A program made the position numbers and the translations under genes. Shown in pieces: positions 23,379 through 32,363 of a stretch of 40,210 nt of DNA (positions within the stretch are counted from its first letter, which is position 1; every line of letters begins with the position of its first letter). The notes beneath the pieces were generated by a model. It made no database searches, was not told the origin of the DNA, and was given only the letters and a program-made list of their open reading frames with translations. Source of the DNA: JAAUSY01 sp964526735 (GTDB lineage Bacteria; Chloroflexota; Chloroflexia; Chloroflexales; Chloroflexaceae). The stretch covers positions 1 to 40,210 of the forward strand of contig CAZGLO010000030.1 in assembly GCA_964526735.1 (NCBI GenBank). Reading direction: 5' to 3'.

Positions 23379-25871
23379 TTATTCTTTGGAGAGTGGCTCT
23401 GCCGGATGTTTGCTCTCAATTTCGAGTACATTATTCGGACGGCGGAAGATCAGCATCTGCTCATCTTCGTTCACATCAACCTCAATCGTCACGCCAGATT
23501 GATATTCGCCTTTGAGCAGCGCCCGCGACAGTGGCGTCTCGATCATCCGTTGGATGGTGCGGCGCAGGGGGCGCGCGCCGTAGGAAGCGCTGTAGCCCTC
23601 GCGCACAATCAAGTCTTTGGCGGCTTGCGTCAGCTCCAAGGTTATCTCTTGCTCCGACAGCCGCTCAAGCAGGTCGTTCACTTGCAGATCGACGATCTGG
23701 ATCAGGTCTTCCTCGATGAGTGGCTGGAAGACCACGATTTCATCGATACGGTTGAGGAATTCGGGGCGGAAGGCTTGCTTCAGCGCCTCGTTGACCTTAT
23801 GCTCCGCCTCTTTGAGGTTGACTTGCTGCTGATTGGCGTCGTTGGTTGAGAAGCCAATCGGCTTGCCTTGCAGGTGCTCTGTGCCTGCGTTGCTCGTCAT
23901 GATGATGATTGTGTTGCGGAAATCGACCGTATGGCCTTGGCCGTCGGTCATACGCCCATCGTCAAGCACTTGCAGCAGCGCGTTGAAGACATCGGCGTGC
24001 GCCTTTTCAATCTCGTCAAACAGGATGACCTGGTAGGGCCGCCGCCGCACGCTCTCGGTCAGTTGGCCACCTTCGTCGTAGCCAATGTAGCCGGGAGGCG
24101 CGCCGATCAACCGGCTGACGGTGTGGCGCTCCTGAAATTCGCTCATATCCACCCGCGTCAGCGCTTCATCGCTGTCGAACATAAACTCGGCCAGCGCTTT
24201 TGCCAACTCAGTCTTGCCCACACCCGTCGGCCCAACGAAGATAAAGCTGCCGATGGGGCGACGTGGGTCTTTCAGGCCGCTGCGCGCGCGGCGGATGGCG
24301 TCGGAGAGGGCGGCGATGGCTTTTTCCTGCCCAATGACCCGTTGGTGCAGCCGGTCTTCCATGTGGATAAGCTTATCGCGTTCGGTTTCAAGCATGCGGT
24401 TGACGGGGATGCCCGTCCAGCTTGAAATAATCGCCGCGATATCTTCGTCATCTACCACTTCGTCAAGGTCGTTGTTGGAAAGCCACTCTTCGCGCTCTTT
24501 CTCAAACTCCTTCTGCAGGGAGAGGTATTGCGTCCGCAGTTTGGCCGCGCGCTCATATTCACGCTGGGCGCTGGCCTCTTCCTCCATCCGCTGCAACTGC
24601 TGCAACTCCTCATCCTTCTGCTTAAGATCTTCGGGCATTGAGTAGATGTCAATGCGGAGTTTGGCACCCGCTTCGTCGATCAGGTCGATGGCCTTGTCGG
24701 GCAGGAAGCGGTCACTCACGTAGCGGCTGGAAAGGCGGGCCGCCGCAACCAGCGCATTATCGCTAATCACCAGGTGGTGGTGGTTTTCGTAGTGCTTGCG
24801 CAGGCCGCGAAGCATCTCCACCGCCGTCTCGACGTCTGGCTCCTCGACGAAGACCGGATTGAACCGGCGTTCAAGCGCGGCATCTTTCTCGATATGCTTG
24901 CGATATTCGTCGATGGTCGTCGCGCCAATCACCTGTATTTCGCCGCGGCTCAGGGCGGGTTTGAGCATATTGCTGGCGTCAATGCTACCGGCGGCTGCGC
25001 CCGCACCGACCACCGTGTGCAGCTCATCGATGAAGAGGATGATTTTCTTATTGGAGGCGCGCACCTCTTCCATAACGGCCTTCAGCCGCTCTTCAAACTC
25101 GCCACGGAACTTGCTACCAGCGACCATACCAGCCAGGTCGAGCACGAGCAGCTGCTTATCGCGCAACATCGGCGGGACTTTGCCCGCAGAAATACGTTGG
25201 GCAAGGCCTTCGGAGATGGCCGTCTTGCCGACGCCGGTCTCTCCCACGAGGACGGGGTTGTTCTTGGTGCGGCGGGAGAGAATACGCATCACGCGGGTGA
25301 TTTCTGATTCGCGCCCGATGACCGGGTCAAGCATATTGGCTTGCGCAAGTTCTGTGAGATCAGTGCTGTATTTTTCAAGAATTTCGTAGCGGCTCTCTGC
25401 TCCGGGATCATCCGAACGTTGGTTTCCGCGGATTTCCATCAGCTCCTGGTGGAGGCGCTCTGGCTCAATGCCGAAGGAGCTGAGAATACGTGATGAGGTA
25501 CCCTCCCGCTCGCCGCTGATGGCCATCAAGAGATGATCCACGCCAACGTACTGGTCATTGAGACGATTCGCTTCCTCCTCTGCGCGTTTGACAAGACGTT
25601 GAGTGCGAGGAGTGACATAGACTTGATTGCCATACCCATAGTGGCCGTACACTTTGGGAGATTTCTCCAGCTCGCGCTCAATGCGCTGGGAGACGGCCTC
25701 TGGGTCAACGCCTAGGCGAGTCAATGCACGGATGGCAAGCCCTTCCTTCTGGCGGAGCATCGCCAAAAAGATGTGCTCAACATCAAGCTGTGTATGATGT
25801 TGATCCTGCATGATCTCTTGCGCTTCTTGAAACGTCTCTTGTGCTTTTTCGGTAAATCGATCAAGTCGCAT
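23379..25871 (-). CDS. clpC: AAA+ unfoldase ClpC
   Basis: ClpC unfolds proteins and feeds them to ClpP. The 830-residue protein has a double Clp-N repeat (1-145), a first AAA domain (Walker A GETGVGKT, 210-217), a short middle domain with a UVR-like segment (EYERAAKLRTQYLSLQ, about 435-450), and a second AAA domain (Walker A GPTGVGKT near 547-554). The short middle region and UVR motif distinguish ClpC from ClpB. The tripeptide IGF in GKPIGFSTN (about residue 671) is the ClpP-binding loop, so it should work with ClpP, which is not in the window. The start MRLDRFTEKAQ is conserved. No ctsR/mcsA/mcsB neighbours are present. Confidence 0.96.
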   Translation of the reverse strand: MRLDRFTEKAQETFQEAQEIMQDQHHTQLDVEHIFLAMLRQKEGLAIRALTRLGVDPEAVSQRIERELEKSPKVYGHYGYGNQVYVTPRTQRLVKRAEEEANRLNDQYVGVDHLLMAISGEREGTSSRILSSFGIEPERLHQELMEIRGNQRSDDPGAESRYEILEKYSTDLTELAQANMLDPVIGRESEITRVMRILSRRTKNNPVLVGETGVGKTAISEGLAQRISAGKVPPMLRDKQLLVLDLAGMVAGSKFRGEFEERLKAVMEEVRASNKKIILFIDELHTVVGAGAAAGSIDASNMLKPALSRGEIQVIGATTIDEYRKHIEKDAALERRFNPVFVEEPDVETAVEMLRGLRKHYENHHHLVISDNALVAAARLSSRYVSDRFLPDKAIDLIDEAGAKLRIDIYSMPEDLKQKDEELQQLQRMEEEASAQREYERAAKLRTQYLSLQKEFEKEREEWLSNNDLDEVVDDEDIAAIISSWTGIPVNRMLETERDKLIHMEDRLHQRVIGQEKAIAALSDAIRRARSGLKDPRRPIGSFIFVGPTGVGKTELAKALAEFMFDSDEALTRVDMSEFQERHTVSRLIGAPPGYIGYDEGGQLTESVRRRPYQVILFDEIEKAHADVFNALLQVLDDGRMTDGQGHTVDFRNTIIIMTSNAGTEHLQGKPIGFSTNDANQQQVNLKEAEHKVNEALKQAFRPEFLNRIDEIVVFQPLIEEDLIQIVDLQVNDLLERLSEQEITLELTQAAKDLIVREGYSASYGARPLRRTIQRMIETPLSRALLKGEYQSGVTIEVDVNEDEQMLIFRRPNNVLEIESKHPAEPLSKE

Positions 25872-25889
25872 AATAGCTCTTTCTCTATC

Positions 25890-25961
25890 GTCTCTGATAT
25901 GACTACTGCCCTCGTTCGCTGAGGGTCGCTGGGGATGCCCCGCACGATAGGGTCTCTGATA
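25890..25961 (-). repeat. Two 10-bp direct repeats in the clpC leader
   Basis: GTCTCTGATA occurs at 25890-25899 and 25952-25961 (TATCAGAGAC in the direction of clpC transcription), 62 bases apart. Small GC hairpins lie between them (CCCTC/GAGGG and GGGG/CCCC). All are in the putative long leader between the candidate promoter and the clpC ATG. Confidence 0.6.
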
Positions 25962-26061
25962 AGCCTAATTTAGGATCTGATTTCGCAAGGTGGGCACGGT
26001 ACGGCGGTACGACGGTACAGACAATCACACGGCTTTTGCCCAGAACACGGTTGTTGATCAT

Positions 26062-26090
26062 AGTATAGCACAAAACCTATTTGGATTCAG
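26062..26090 (-). promoter_or_regulatory. Candidate clpC promoter
   Basis: On the minus strand CTGAAT (26085-26090), a 17-base spacer and TATACT (26062-26067) form a sigma70-type promoter with a good -10 and a weak -35. Transcription would start near 26055, giving a leader of about 180 bases. No CIRCE (HrcA) site is seen. Confidence 0.45.
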
Positions 26091-26142
26091 GGGGGTGGCG
26101 ATGAGCACGCGAATACGTGTACTTCCTCCTAAATATGCGTGA

Positions 26143-29049
26143 TTAGTTCTCCTTTCCATCACTCTCCTCCCCCTGCTCCCCTGCTTTCTCTGCTTCTTTG
26201 TGCTCTTCTTTCTCCTCCGACGACCACCGCCGCCCCCGATGTTGCGCTCTCTCCCGCGCGGCAAAGAGCCGTTGCATCGACTCATCTCGCGGCGCGGGCT
26301 GAGTGGAGTCGCGTTGTTTCTTGCGCCGCAGAATGCGGTTTGCGAGCCACGTCCGCATCCCACGTAGGTCATCTTTGCGCAGGAGCAGCCGCCGTATGGC
26401 GATATCTAGTGGCCACAGCCCCACAACCAGCCACAGCAGCGGCAGCGATACGCCTTTGACTACACCCACATCTTGCTGCGTTCTGGCGAAGGCGACATCC
26501 GGCTCTGGCATATACCGCCCGCCGGTCTGTGAGGCGATATTCTGCATCAGGTCAGGGTTTTGCTGTGCAGTGCTATATTCAGGCGAGTAGGTCACCACTA
26601 GCCCCGTACTGCTCATCCCCACCAATTGCCCGCCAACCCGCTCCAATGCCGCCACTTGGGCGAGGTAGATGCCCGGGTCGCTGGCGGTCTTCACGGCGCG
26701 GTAATGGCCTGCCCCCACCTGCGTGAAGGAAAGAGAGGTACCCTTATCCTCTGGATCGAGAAGCCGCCCCTGGATCATCAAATCTTCCTGCGCACGTGTG
26801 CGATCTTCAAGCATCAGGTCGAAGATCATCTGTCCGCCTTCGGTGTGGGCCTCTAGGGTCACCCCCTCATTCTGCTTTGGAGGCATCAACATCGCGAGTA
26901 GCCCCTCGCCGAACGACGGAAATTGCCCCCACGTAATCCACTTTTCCGCCCACTGCGCTTTCAAGTCGCTTGTCCACACGACGCTCCTGCCAAGGCCATA
27001 CTGCCATTGCGCAAGAACAGGTTTGCCATCGGGAGAGACGAGGATCGTCCGTGCCGCTTCGCGTGCTTCGGTGACGTTATAGCCGTAGAGCGGGGGGAAA
27101 TCACCTACCCCGCGCACCACCGGCGCTGGCAGAGAAACAAGCGGCGTGAAGGGTTCTTCCTCAATGTCGCGCCCCGCAACGATAATCGTCTCGGAAAGGA
27201 AGATACTTGGCACATCCGACGCCTGCTCAACAAGGTAATGCCGCCCACCACCACGCTTGGCTATATCCTCCAATTCCGGGTTGGAGTTTTGCCCGATGGC
27301 GACCACCGATATGGTTGTCCCCTGCTGCTGCATTTGGTCAACTAAGTCGGCATAATTGCTGTCTGCCTGGCCATCGGTGAGCAGCAGGACGTGTTTCACC
27401 TTCGCATCGACGGTGGAAAGCTCACGCGCGGCGGGGGCGATGCCACTGCGGATATCTGTGCCGCCCCCCGCCACAAACCGGCTCAATGCATCTTGTATCT
27501 CCAAGGTATCTGGCAGGGTCTGTATGGGCAATATCCACGACCCAAAGGTATCAAAGGCAACGATGCCTATCTTATCCTGCTGCTCCAGCCCAAGCGACGC
27601 CTGATAAACCGCTTCCTTGGCAAGGTCAAGCTTGCTCAAGGCGGCGGGAGTGCTTTGTTCAGCCATACTCCCGCTCCGATCCATCACGAGGACGAGGGCC
27701 AAGTCGGGGCGCATGACCGTATCTTTGCGGTCAAGCTCCACCGGCAGCGTCTCCTCAATGGGACTCCGCCGCCACCCGCCTGCCCCAAACGACCGTTGCC
27801 CGCCCACCATCATAAAGCTGCCACCCTGTTCACGGATGTAAGTCGGCAAGGCCTCTATGACGGAGAAAGGCGTGTCATATGCCGCGACATTCACAAATAT
27901 CACCGCCGTGTATTGGCGCAACGTGGGCTGGTCAGCGGGGAGAGCTTGTGGCGAGACCACATCGACCCTTGCGTTGGCGGCCTCAAAGACGCTCTTCAAT
28001 GGCGCGGCCTGATCTGGATCAGATGTGGCAATCAGGATGTGGGGCGGCCCCTCGACTGTGGTGAATGCCGCGGCGCGGTTATTCATCGCACGGGTGTCAT
28101 TCTCTGCCTCAATCCGCGCTTCATAGCGGTGAAAGCCACTCTCCTCCGCCAACACCGCAACATCCTCCTCCTGGAACCCCTTACCAATCGCCACCTGCCG
28201 CTCCTCAACCAGCTCCCCGTCGGCAAAGAGGTAGAGCGTGCCTTGCGTCTCAATGCTACTGTTGATGGCGGCTTGAAGCGTGATTTGCTGGCCAATGTGC
28301 GCGGCGGTGGGTGCTTCAAGGGCGCTCAATATCACGTCGCCCTGCCCCTCATCCGCGGTCAGCATAACCGTATCGACAGGCACATCCCGCGCCACGGCAA
28401 CTTGCGCAGCGTCGGTTGCCTTCCCAAGGTTTTCGCCGCCGTCGCTGAGCAGGACAAGCCGTTGTTGCGTATCAGACGGCAGCAGCGCAAGCCCCAACCG
28501 GATCGCCTCTGCAATGTTGGTGCGGTTGGTCGATACCTGTGAGGTCAGCCGCGGGAGTGCTTCTAGCTTGCCGGGGGCGCGCTCAACCGATGGTTGCTCG
28601 CCAAAGAGCACCACTGCGGCTTGGTCGTTGGGGTGGGTATGCTCAAGGGTGGCGTTGATGTAGTCAAGGGTTCGCGTACGCTGTTCGGGCGTGACCGAAT
28701 CGCTGCCATCAACCAAAAACACGACCGCCATATCGTCGGTATGCTGCACAAACCGTGTCCCCGCCAGCGAAAAGATGATGGCGATGAGCAGGATGATGCG
28801 CAAGGTGAGTGAGACCCACGTCCGCACTGGAATGCGCCGCCACAACGCCGACCACCGTAGCCTTATCCGCCGGTGCAATGGCCGACGGGGGTGCCATTCG
28901 AGGGTGAAAGGGAGCAGATCACGGCGGGTCGCCGCGCGGTCAAGCTCTTGATGTTGCTCTTCTAGCACCAATGCCAGCGTTACCGCCCACAGGATAGGCA
29001 GCAGCAGGAGGAGCCAGAGCATATGCGGGTAGAGAAAAGAAACAGACAT
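26143..29049 (-). CDS. Large membrane protein with two VWA domains and glutamine-amidotransferase-like segment
   Basis: The protein has 968 residues from the ATG at 29049 (a TTG two codons earlier is possible). Two N-terminal membrane helices (LYPHMLWLLLLLPILWAVTL and WVSLTLRIILLIAIIFSLAG) match the BatA-like arrangement. The first VWA domain has a MIDAS-like DGSDS (about 114-118), and a later TDGG-type loop (LLSDGGENLG). A class-I glutamine amidotransferase-like segment follows (about 345-450; MMVGGQRSFGAGGW), then a second VWA domain with a complete MIDAS, DRSGSM, near residue 455 and LLLTDGQAD. A last helix (about 870-890) leads to a basic/acidic tail. Proteins of this architecture are common near aerotolerance-type genes, but the role is not established. 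It lies upstream of clpC on the same strand, divergent from the GT39-like gene. Confidence 0.88.
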   Translation of the reverse strand: MSVSFLYPHMLWLLLLLPILWAVTLALVLEEQHQELDRAATRRDLLPFTLEWHPRRPLHRRIRLRWSALWRRIPVRTWVSLTLRIILLIAIIFSLAGTRFVQHTDDMAVVFLVDGSDSVTPEQRTRTLDYINATLEHTHPNDQAAVVLFGEQPSVERAPGKLEALPRLTSQVSTNRTNIAEAIRLGLALLPSDTQQRLVLLSDGGENLGKATDAAQVAVARDVPVDTVMLTADEGQGDVILSALEAPTAAHIGQQITLQAAINSSIETQGTLYLFADGELVEERQVAIGKGFQEEDVAVLAEESGFHRYEARIEAENDTRAMNNRAAAFTTVEGPPHILIATSDPDQAAPLKSVFEAANARVDVVSPQALPADQPTLRQYTAVIFVNVAAYDTPFSVIEALPTYIREQGGSFMMVGGQRSFGAGGWRRSPIEETLPVELDRKDTVMRPDLALVLVMDRSGSMAEQSTPAALSKLDLAKEAVYQASLGLEQQDKIGIVAFDTFGSWILPIQTLPDTLEIQDALSRFVAGGGTDIRSGIAPAARELSTVDAKVKHVLLLTDGQADSNYADLVDQMQQQGTTISVVAIGQNSNPELEDIAKRGGGRHYLVEQASDVPSIFLSETIIVAGRDIEEEPFTPLVSLPAPVVRGVGDFPPLYGYNVTEAREAARTILVSPDGKPVLAQWQYGLGRSVVWTSDLKAQWAEKWITWGQFPSFGEGLLAMLMPPKQNEGVTLEAHTEGGQMIFDLMLEDRTRAQEDLMIQGRLLDPEDKGTSLSFTQVGAGHYRAVKTASDPGIYLAQVAALERVGGQLVGMSSTGLVVTYSPEYSTAQQNPDLMQNIASQTGGRYMPEPDVAFARTQQDVGVVKGVSLPLLWLVVGLWPLDIAIRRLLLRKDDLRGMRTWLANRILRRKKQRDSTQPAPRDESMQRLFAARERAQHRGRRWSSEEKEEHKEAEKAGEQGEESDGKEN

Positions 29050-29092
29050 AGCCAACCCACTCTATTCTCAATATACCTTGCCATTTTGCAAG

Positions 29093-29147
29093 TATCTTGC
29101 CACTATCTTGCCACTATCTTGCCACTATCTTGCCACTATCTTGCCAT
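29093..29147. repeat. 11-bp tandem repeat in a divergent intergenic region
   Basis: TATCTTGCCAC occurs four times perfectly (29093-29136) and a fifth time with one change (29137-29147). Degenerate pieces flank it (TACCTTGCCATTTTGCAAG before, TTTGCCACTATCTG after). It lies between the VWA gene start (29049, minus) and the glycosyltransferase promoter (29175-29203, plus). Confidence 0.95.
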
Positions 29148-29174
29148 TTTGCCACTATCTGAACATTGGTCATC

Positions 29175-29203
29175 TTGCTGTCCGCCCGACTCTTTTGTAT
29201 TAT
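29175..29203 (+). promoter_or_regulatory. Candidate promoter of the GT39-like gene
   Basis: TTGCTG (29175-29180), a 17-base spacer and TATTAT (29198-29203) lie 16 bases before the ATG at 29220. The leader would be about ten bases, too short for a Shine-Dalgarno site, so translation may be near-leaderless. Confidence 0.5.
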
Positions 29204-29219
29204 ACGTCTGGTTCGTGCA

Positions 29220-31466
29220 ATGAAATCCCGTCCGCCATATCGCGGGCTGAATTTGGTAGGAGTTGTCATCATCACCATACCACGTTTTCGCAAATCTGCG
29301 GAAGATCAAGATACAGAACATTCTTCAAAACGTTTTTCAAGATGGCCGTCGTGGCACCTTACGCTGCTGATTGGCCTCCTTGCGCTCCTCCCCCGCTGCC
29401 TGACGCTCAATGACTTCTTCACGGTGGATGAAAGTTTTCATTGGGTATGGCGGGTGATGCATTTTGTCGATGCGATAGAGGATCACCAGTGGGCGCGCAC
29501 CAATTTGACCGGCCATCCGGGCATCACCACGCTATGGCTTGGGGCCGTGGGGAGGAGTATCAGCTTTGCGGTGGGGCTTGTTGGGCCGGAGTGGGAAAAG
29601 GGCAGTGTTGCATACCTTGCCCTGCTGCGGCTGCCGATTGCCGTGGTGAATAGCCTGGCGGTGGTGGGTGGCTATCTCATCTTGCACCGCCTCCTCCGTC
29701 CGCACACCGCTCTCCTTGCGGCGTTGCTATGGGCCGGATCGCCGTTCGTCATTGCGCACAGCCGTCTCCTCCACCTGGATGGGCTACTGACCTCCTGTAT
29801 GACCTTGAGCATCCTCTTTCTGCTGCTCATTGACCACATTGACCACATTGATCATACCGATACCCCCCCTTCCCCCGACCCTCATACTGGCCCACCGCCA
29901 TCGCCGCTTTTTGCGTGGCCACTTGTAGCATCAGCCATTTGCGGTGGGCTTGCGATGCTAACAAAAGCGCCTTCTCTCGCCCTACTGCCTATCATCGGCA
30001 TATTGCTGCTCTTCTTTGATACTGAACGGATGTGGAGTGGCATTCGTCGGGCAACATTGCGGATGGGAGTGTGGGTGGCGATTGCGGGGGTGGTCGTATA
30101 CATTGGCTGGCCCGCGATGTGGACAACACCGACCGCCGCGCTTGGCCACGTGATAGAGGAAATCATCGCCAACGGCGGCCAACCACACGAGTCGGGGAAT
30201 TTCTTTCTCGGCGGGCCGACAGCCGACCCGGGTATGCTCTTCTACCCAGCGGTGGTGCTCTGGCGCACGACGCCTTTCACGCTCATTGGGCTATTGCTTG
30301 TCCCGATGGCCATCAAGCACCGCCCTGATGAACGACGCACGCTGTTGGCAGTTGTGGGGGTGATTATTCTCTTCGGCGGCGCGATGAGCATCTTGCCCAA
30401 GAAGTTCGACCGCTATCTGCTGCCTCTCTTCCCGATGCTTGCCATCGCGGGCGCAGCGGGGGTATGGTGGTTGGCGTCAACGCCACGTGCGCAACACATT
30501 CTCAACACGCTCGCAACCCGCGCCCAACAGCTTCCCAATCAGCTCTGCAATCAGCTTTCTGGCCTCTTTTCTGCCCACCGTCTGGTGTATCTTATTGTGG
30601 GCGTTTGCTTATTTCTGACAAACCTGTGGTATCATCCCTATTACCTGTCATACTTCAATCCATTGCTTGGAGGAGGGCGCGTGGCATCATCCATACTGTT
30701 GGTTGGGTGGGGAGAGGGGATGGAACAAGTCGGAGCGTGGCTCCGCACTCGCCCCGATCTCATGCGTAGTCCGGTGATGTCATGGGACTACCGCACGCTA
30801 GAGCCGTTCGTGCCGACGCGGGTGGTTGAACTCAACCGCACGACGGTTGAGCAGCCCGCCAGCTATGCTGTCCTCTACATACGCGGCCTCCAACGCAACG
30901 ACCCCGCCACCGCCATCGAGCATATTCAGCAGACCCCACCGCTCTACGTGGTGCGAGAACACGGCATTGACTACGCCTATGTGCACCAACCCATTCGCCC
31001 CTTCGATACGACGGTAGATGCCGTTTTCGGCGAGGGGTTGCACCTACGTGGGTTCAGCATTGACCAGACGAACATACAGACGAACATACAGACGAACATA
31101 CAGACGAACATACAAGCGACGAACACCTTGACCGTCACCCTGTCGTGGAATGTGCAGAGTGACCAAGAGGGAGGGATGTTCAGCTTTTTGCACGTGCTTG
31201 ATGAAGCGGGGGAGACCGTTGCCCAACTCGACACGCCCATTGACGAGGGGTTATACACATCGTGGCAGCGAGGCCAGCAATTTGGCCACCCCTTGCCGCT
31301 CACACTTCCGCCTGACCTTGAGCCGGGGACGTATCGTGTGGTATTGGGGGTCTACCACCCCGCCAACGGCCACCGTTTGCCGCTTACCCAAGGGGAAGCA
31401 ATACCACCGGAGGTGGATGGGCCGGATGTGGTTGAGCTGACGACGGTTTCTATTTCGGAAGAATAG
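29220..31466 (+). CDS. GT39/PMT-like membrane glycosyltransferase (paralogue of 38021-40141)
   Basis: The protein has 748 residues from the ATG at 29220; a TTG at 29166 precedes the likely promoter's -10 box and is unlikely. It is a GT-C polytopic enzyme. The catalytic acidic pair is D70-E71 (FFTVDESFHW), followed by NLTGHPGITTLWLG and AHSRLLHLDGLL. LPKKFDRYLLPLFP marks the conserved core. A soluble C-terminal beta domain (about 590-748) follows. Likely substrate: polyprenyl-phosphate sugar; acceptor unknown. It shares motifs along its whole length with the 38021-40141 gene. A 12-bp tandem repeat (31068-31115) encodes TNIQ four times in a loop of the C-terminal domain, and a 9-bp repeat (29829-29855) encodes Ile-Asp-His repeats. 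Confidence 0.88.
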   Translation: MKSRPPYRGLNLVGVVIITIPRFRKSAEDQDTEHSSKRFSRWPSWHLTLLIGLLALLPRCLTLNDFFTVDESFHWVWRVMHFVDAIEDHQWARTNLTGHPGITTLWLGAVGRSISFAVGLVGPEWEKGSVAYLALLRLPIAVVNSLAVVGGYLILHRLLRPHTALLAALLWAGSPFVIAHSRLLHLDGLLTSCMTLSILFLLLIDHIDHIDHTDTPPSPDPHTGPPPSPLFAWPLVASAICGGLAMLTKAPSLALLPIIGILLLFFDTERMWSGIRRATLRMGVWVAIAGVVVYIGWPAMWTTPTAALGHVIEEIIANGGQPHESGNFFLGGPTADPGMLFYPAVVLWRTTPFTLIGLLLVPMAIKHRPDERRTLLAVVGVIILFGGAMSILPKKFDRYLLPLFPMLAIAGAAGVWWLASTPRAQHILNTLATRAQQLPNQLCNQLSGLFSAHRLVYLIVGVCLFLTNLWYHPYYLSYFNPLLGGGRVASSILLVGWGEGMEQVGAWLRTRPDLMRSPVMSWDYRTLEPFVPTRVVELNRTTVEQPASYAVLYIRGLQRNDPATAIEHIQQTPPLYVVREHGIDYAYVHQPIRPFDTTVDAVFGEGLHLRGFSIDQTNIQTNIQTNIQTNIQATNTLTVTLSWNVQSDQEGGMFSFLHVLDEAGETVAQLDTPIDEGLYTSWQRGQQFGHPLPLTLPPDLEPGTYRVVLGVYHPANGHRLPLTQGEAIPPEVDGPDVVELTTVSISEE
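29829..29855 (+). repeat. 9-bp in-frame tandem repeat (Ile-Asp-His)
   Basis: Two perfect copies of ATTGACCAC and one degenerate copy (ATTGATCAT) encode IDHIDHIDH in a membrane-loop region of the GT39-like protein. Confidence 0.8.
31068..31115 (+). repeat. 12-bp in-frame tandem repeat (TNIQ x4)
   Basis: Four copies of ACGAACATACAG (the fourth ends in A) encode TNIQ four times in the outer domain of the GT39-like protein. The repeat is absent from the paralogue at 38021-40141. Confidence 0.95.
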
Positions 31467-31532
31467 AGAAGATAAGCGATAAAATCTTGTTTAAGGCTGT
31501 CTGAAGATAGTTGAGGGAAACGAGAGAAACGT

Positions 31533-32156
31533 ATGGTTTTGAATTTCCAACTGACAAAAGAAGATCTCGCCGCATTCCACTTACACCTCTACCGGGTGCT
31601 GCCGAGCATGCGCCAACGACAGATGGTATACCGCTCTCTGGCGGCGTTTGTCGTGTTTTTCCTGGTGGCGGGAGTGCTCTACCTGCTGGGGTCGCTCACG
31701 CTTGAGTGGTATTTTTTGGTGATTGAATTTGGGCTTGCAATCCCTACTTTTTTCATCTATCCTATAATTGACGAAAAGCTCTATCGCCAGAAGTCATTGA
31801 AGACGATCGAAGAGGGGAGGAACAAAGACCTCGTTGGAGATTGTACCGTCTCAATTGATGAAACGTCGATCACTTCGACCACCAATCGTGGTGATTTTCA
31901 CGAATTTTGGACGACGGTTCAGCGGATCGAAGAGACTGACACGTATACCTACATTTTCGTGAGCGATGTAAGCGCGTTTATCATCCCACGACGGGTATTT
32001 TCAACGCCAGACGACTATCAAACCTTCAGAGATACCTTGACGAAGTACCACGACGCAGCAATGGAATCATTGCAGGCGGACGAAACGGACGAAATGGACG
32101 AGTCGGATGAAAGGGCAACCGAAGAGCGGGAAGAATCGGCAGAACGTGTGGGGTAG
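31533..32156 (+). CDS. YcxB-like membrane protein
   Basis: The protein has 207 residues. Two membrane helices (SLAAFVVFFLVAGVLYLLG and WYFLVIEFGLAIPTFFIYP) are followed by a YcxB-type C-terminal domain: strands around DCTVSIDETSITSTT, the WTTVQRIEETDTYTYIFV strand pair and the typical AFIIPRRVF turn. A very acidic tail (DETDEMDESDERATEE) ends it. The family is found in many bacteria with unknown role. It lies 66 bases after the GT39-like gene and 207 bases before pckA, with no clear own promoter. Confidence 0.75.
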   Translation: MVLNFQLTKEDLAAFHLHLYRVLPSMRQRQMVYRSLAAFVVFFLVAGVLYLLGSLTLEWYFLVIEFGLAIPTFFIYPIIDEKLYRQKSLKTIEEGRNKDLVGDCTVSIDETSITSTTNRGDFHEFWTTVQRIEETDTYTYIFVSDVSAFIIPRRVFSTPDDYQTFRDTLTKYHDAAMESLQADETDEMDESDERATEEREESAERVG

Positions 32157-32325
32157 TACCTTGCTGGTACATCATTCGAGACACGCAAACCGCCACAGAA
32201 GGATGTGCCGTCAGTTGCCATTCAAAAGAGTCTCTGCTATCATCAGAGTGCCATCTTTTTGGTTGACAGTGGGGCTGCATCGTTTGGGGTTTGGCCCAAA
32301 AAGCCCTGGGAGTAGCCGTACATCT

Positions 32326-32343
32326 TGTACTGCATTCTGTACT
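32326..32343 (+). promoter_or_regulatory. Paired TGTACT direct repeats upstream of pckA
   Basis: TGTACT at 32326-32331 and 32338-32343 lie 12 bases apart (about one helical turn), next to a TAAAAT -10-like box (32343-32348) and just before the pckA start. They could bind a regulator of gluconeogenesis, but this is only a pattern. The rest of the 207-base gap shows a TTGACA at 32262 without a matching -10. Confidence 0.3.
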
Positions 32344-32363
32344 AAAATCACACGAGAACAAAG

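Noticed and set aside
25872..26142. CIRCE/HrcA site for clpC
   Set aside because: No TTAGCACTC-N9-GAGTGCTAA-like sequence was found.
27391..28542. 383-codon plus-strand open frame antisense to the VWA gene
   Set aside because: Shadow frame. The MIDAS motifs on the minus strand are decisive.
29093..29160. CRISPR array
   Set aside because: Units are 11 bp and directly adjacent, with no spacers and no cas genes.
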